NCBI GenBank assembly: GCA_943325485.2
Contig: CALPPP020000004.1
Span: 1-19,136 of the forward strand
Source: Rickettsia typhi
Lineage (GTDB): Bacteria; Pseudomonadota; Gammaproteobacteria; Burkholderiales; Burkholderiaceae_C
Length of the DNA stretch: 19,136 bases
Reading direction: 5' to 3'
The position numbers and the translations under genes were made by a program. Position 1 is the stretch's first letter. Every line of letters begins with the position of its first letter. Positions 17,836-19,136 of the stretch are shown here, piece after piece. The notes beneath the pieces are model-generated. The model did not search any database, was not told the origin of the DNA, and was given only the letters and a program-made list of their open reading frames with translations.

Positions 17836-17909
17836 ATGGAATCTCCAAAAAAATTAGAAACCCAAAGATAACCTAAAAGAATGGGATAAATTTTTTTTTG
17901 CCAAAAAAA
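17836..17909 (-). promoter_or_regulatory. Short A/T-tract intergenic region before the binding-protein gene
   Basis: Only 74 bases separate this gene from the one upstream. They hold a nine-base T tract (17891-17899), CCAAAAAAA just beside it, and the GGAG ribosome site at 17843-17846. TTGGCA on the minus strand could be a -35, but I find no well-placed -10. Opposed A and T tracts may bend DNA or form a weak hairpin. No convincing intrinsic terminator is seen. Confidence 0.3.
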
Positions 17910-18182
17910 TCAGGGGACTTTGGGGTTATCACCCAAATGCTCCCGAATGACCTCGTCCACCGACTGGCGCAGCAACTCTGGCAAGAGCTCTGCAAGTTGA
18001 CTCTCCACCCGCTCAATCACCTTTTGCGCCAAAAGTTCTTGGTCTGGCAAGCCCGCCAGCGCAGAGTCGACTGTTTCTTGGGTTGACGCCCAAGGCAAAA
18101 CGGCAGGTCTCAGGCTGCCGTTGATCTGCACCACCTCGGTCAGCATGGGCACGGGCGACTTTGGAATATCGGGGCGACTCAT
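17910..18182 (-). CDS. Small conserved hypothetical protein downstream of holC (DUF2486-like)
   Basis: A 90-residue protein of unknown function. The N-terminal half is loose with the motif VPMLTEVVQ; the C-terminal half (about 40-85) is a charged amphipathic helix region LLAQKVIERVESQLAELLPELLRQSVDEVI, given here only as its general character. The LTEV motif plus helical tail next to holC resembles the small DUF2486-type proteins of Burkholderiales, from memory and unverified. The frame extends to 18251, but the ATG at 18182 overlaps the holC stop as ATGA and is the better start. No signal peptide or membrane span. It is likely co-translated with holC. Confidence 0.72.
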   Translation of the reverse strand: MSRPDIPKSPVPMLTEVVQINGSLRPAVLPWASTQETVDSALAGLPDQELLAQKVIERVESQLAELLPELLRQSVDEVIREHLGDNPKVP

Positions 18183-18631
18183 GGATTGCCAGATTTTGAA
18201 CCAAGGTCGTGCTTGACCAAGGTATACCCGCGGTGAGCATATTGCTTCCAACGCTCGCGGGCTTGGGTTTTGTCTTCTTCATTCAATCCAACCACCTCGA
18301 TCACGCGCTCAAAAGTTTCATAGCCTTGGGGCATGGTGTTTCCAAGATTAAGCAATACCTCATGGTGCGGCATCATGGAATCATCGCTTGGATTGTCCAG
18401 GGGCTTGAGGATGACGGGACTGAGGTCGGTCTTTGGGCTGGCGTCAGATGACCAACAATGCGCCACAAAGGACTGAGGTGTGAGCGTCCAAAGGGCCTCG
18501 TCCAAGGTCTGCAAAGCCTGCTGAGGACCGGCGACCACAACCCGCGCTTTGGCTTGCGAGGCTTTTCGCAACAAACGGCAGACATAGTTCATTTTGTCTG
18601 GTACGTTGAAATGAAATGCCACTTCAGTCAT
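18179..18631 (-). CDS. holC: DNA polymerase III chi subunit
   Basis: A 150-residue clamp-loader accessory protein that binds single-stranded DNA binding protein SSB and, with psi, tethers the clamp loader to SSB-coated DNA. The start MTEVAFHFNVPDKMNYVCRLLRKA and the middle segment WTLTPQSFVAHC are typical of HolC, as is the later VILKPLDNP...HHEVLLNLG region ending in a YETFERVIEVV stretch. The length matches the family. The ATG at 18631 begins 13 bases after the pepA stop, and the gene ends in a four-base overlap with the small downstream gene. pepA followed by holC is a widely conserved order. No strong ribosome site is seen. Confidence 0.95.
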   Translation of the reverse strand: MTEVAFHFNVPDKMNYVCRLLRKASQAKARVVVAGPQQALQTLDEALWTLTPQSFVAHCWSSDASPKTDLSPVILKPLDNPSDDSMMPHHEVLLNLGNTMPQGYETFERVIEVVGLNEEDKTQARERWKQYAHRGYTLVKHDLGSKSGNP

Positions 18632-18644
18632 TTGTTAATGAAAT

Positions 18645-19136
<492 letters not shown>

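Noticed and set aside
17891..17909. T-tract/A-tract hairpin as a terminator for the pepA-holC cluster
   Set aside because: The stem would be only A-T pairs with a three-base loop and no GC stem precedes the T run.
18183..18251. Longer version of the small gene after holC
   Set aside because: The extension lies inside holC in another frame; the ATG at 18182 overlaps the holC stop neatly.

Overview
The window is a stretch of bacterial chromosome carrying housekeeping genes and a complete phosphate-starvation locus. Gene content and protein style point to a betaproteobacterium of the order Burkholderiales, probably near Comamonadaceae. The signs are the DnaE1 N-terminus, Rho followed by a type B L31, the pepA-holC-small protein cluster and the pstSCAB-phoU-phoB-phoR order. 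By eye the base composition is about half G+C, low for that family. Placement is by recognition only; no search was run.

Layout. 1-2959 (minus) is the first ~986 codons of dnaE, running off the left edge. Diverging from it are trxA (3056-3388), rho (3533-4795) and a type B rpmE (4880-5137), all plus strand, closed by a clear intrinsic terminator at 5154-5185. Next come a GT39/ArnT-like membrane protein (5227-6927) and an overlapping MATE exporter (6920-8254), also plus strand. From 14889 down to 8222 the minus strand holds pstS, pstC, pstA, pstB, phoU, phoB and phoR: the high-affinity phosphate transporter, its negative regulator and the two-component system. phoR and the MATE gene converge and overlap at their 3' ends. 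The 322-base control region 14890-15211 separates pstS from the divergent exopolyphosphatase gene ppx (15212-16714). ppx converges with a periplasmic branched-chain amino acid binding protein gene (16711-17835, minus). The right end is a minus-strand cluster pepA (cut by the right edge), holC and a small conserved hypothetical.

How it fits together. PstSCAB imports phosphate. PhoU couples the transporter to PhoR, which phosphorylates PhoB when phosphate is scarce. The pstS-ppx region has two Pho-box-like direct repeats, one facing each gene, each followed ten bases later by a -10-like hexamer. Phosphate uptake and polyphosphate breakdown are therefore probably co-induced. A terminator-like hairpin between pstS and pstC probably makes the binding protein more abundant than the membrane complex.

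I see no mobile elements, CRISPR arrays, tRNA/rRNA genes or phage genes, and no clearly novel multi-gene system. The best second looks are the twin Pho boxes, a perfect 12-bp-arm inverted repeat inside the end of ppx, the pstS-pstC hairpin and the GT39-like protein with altered motif positions.
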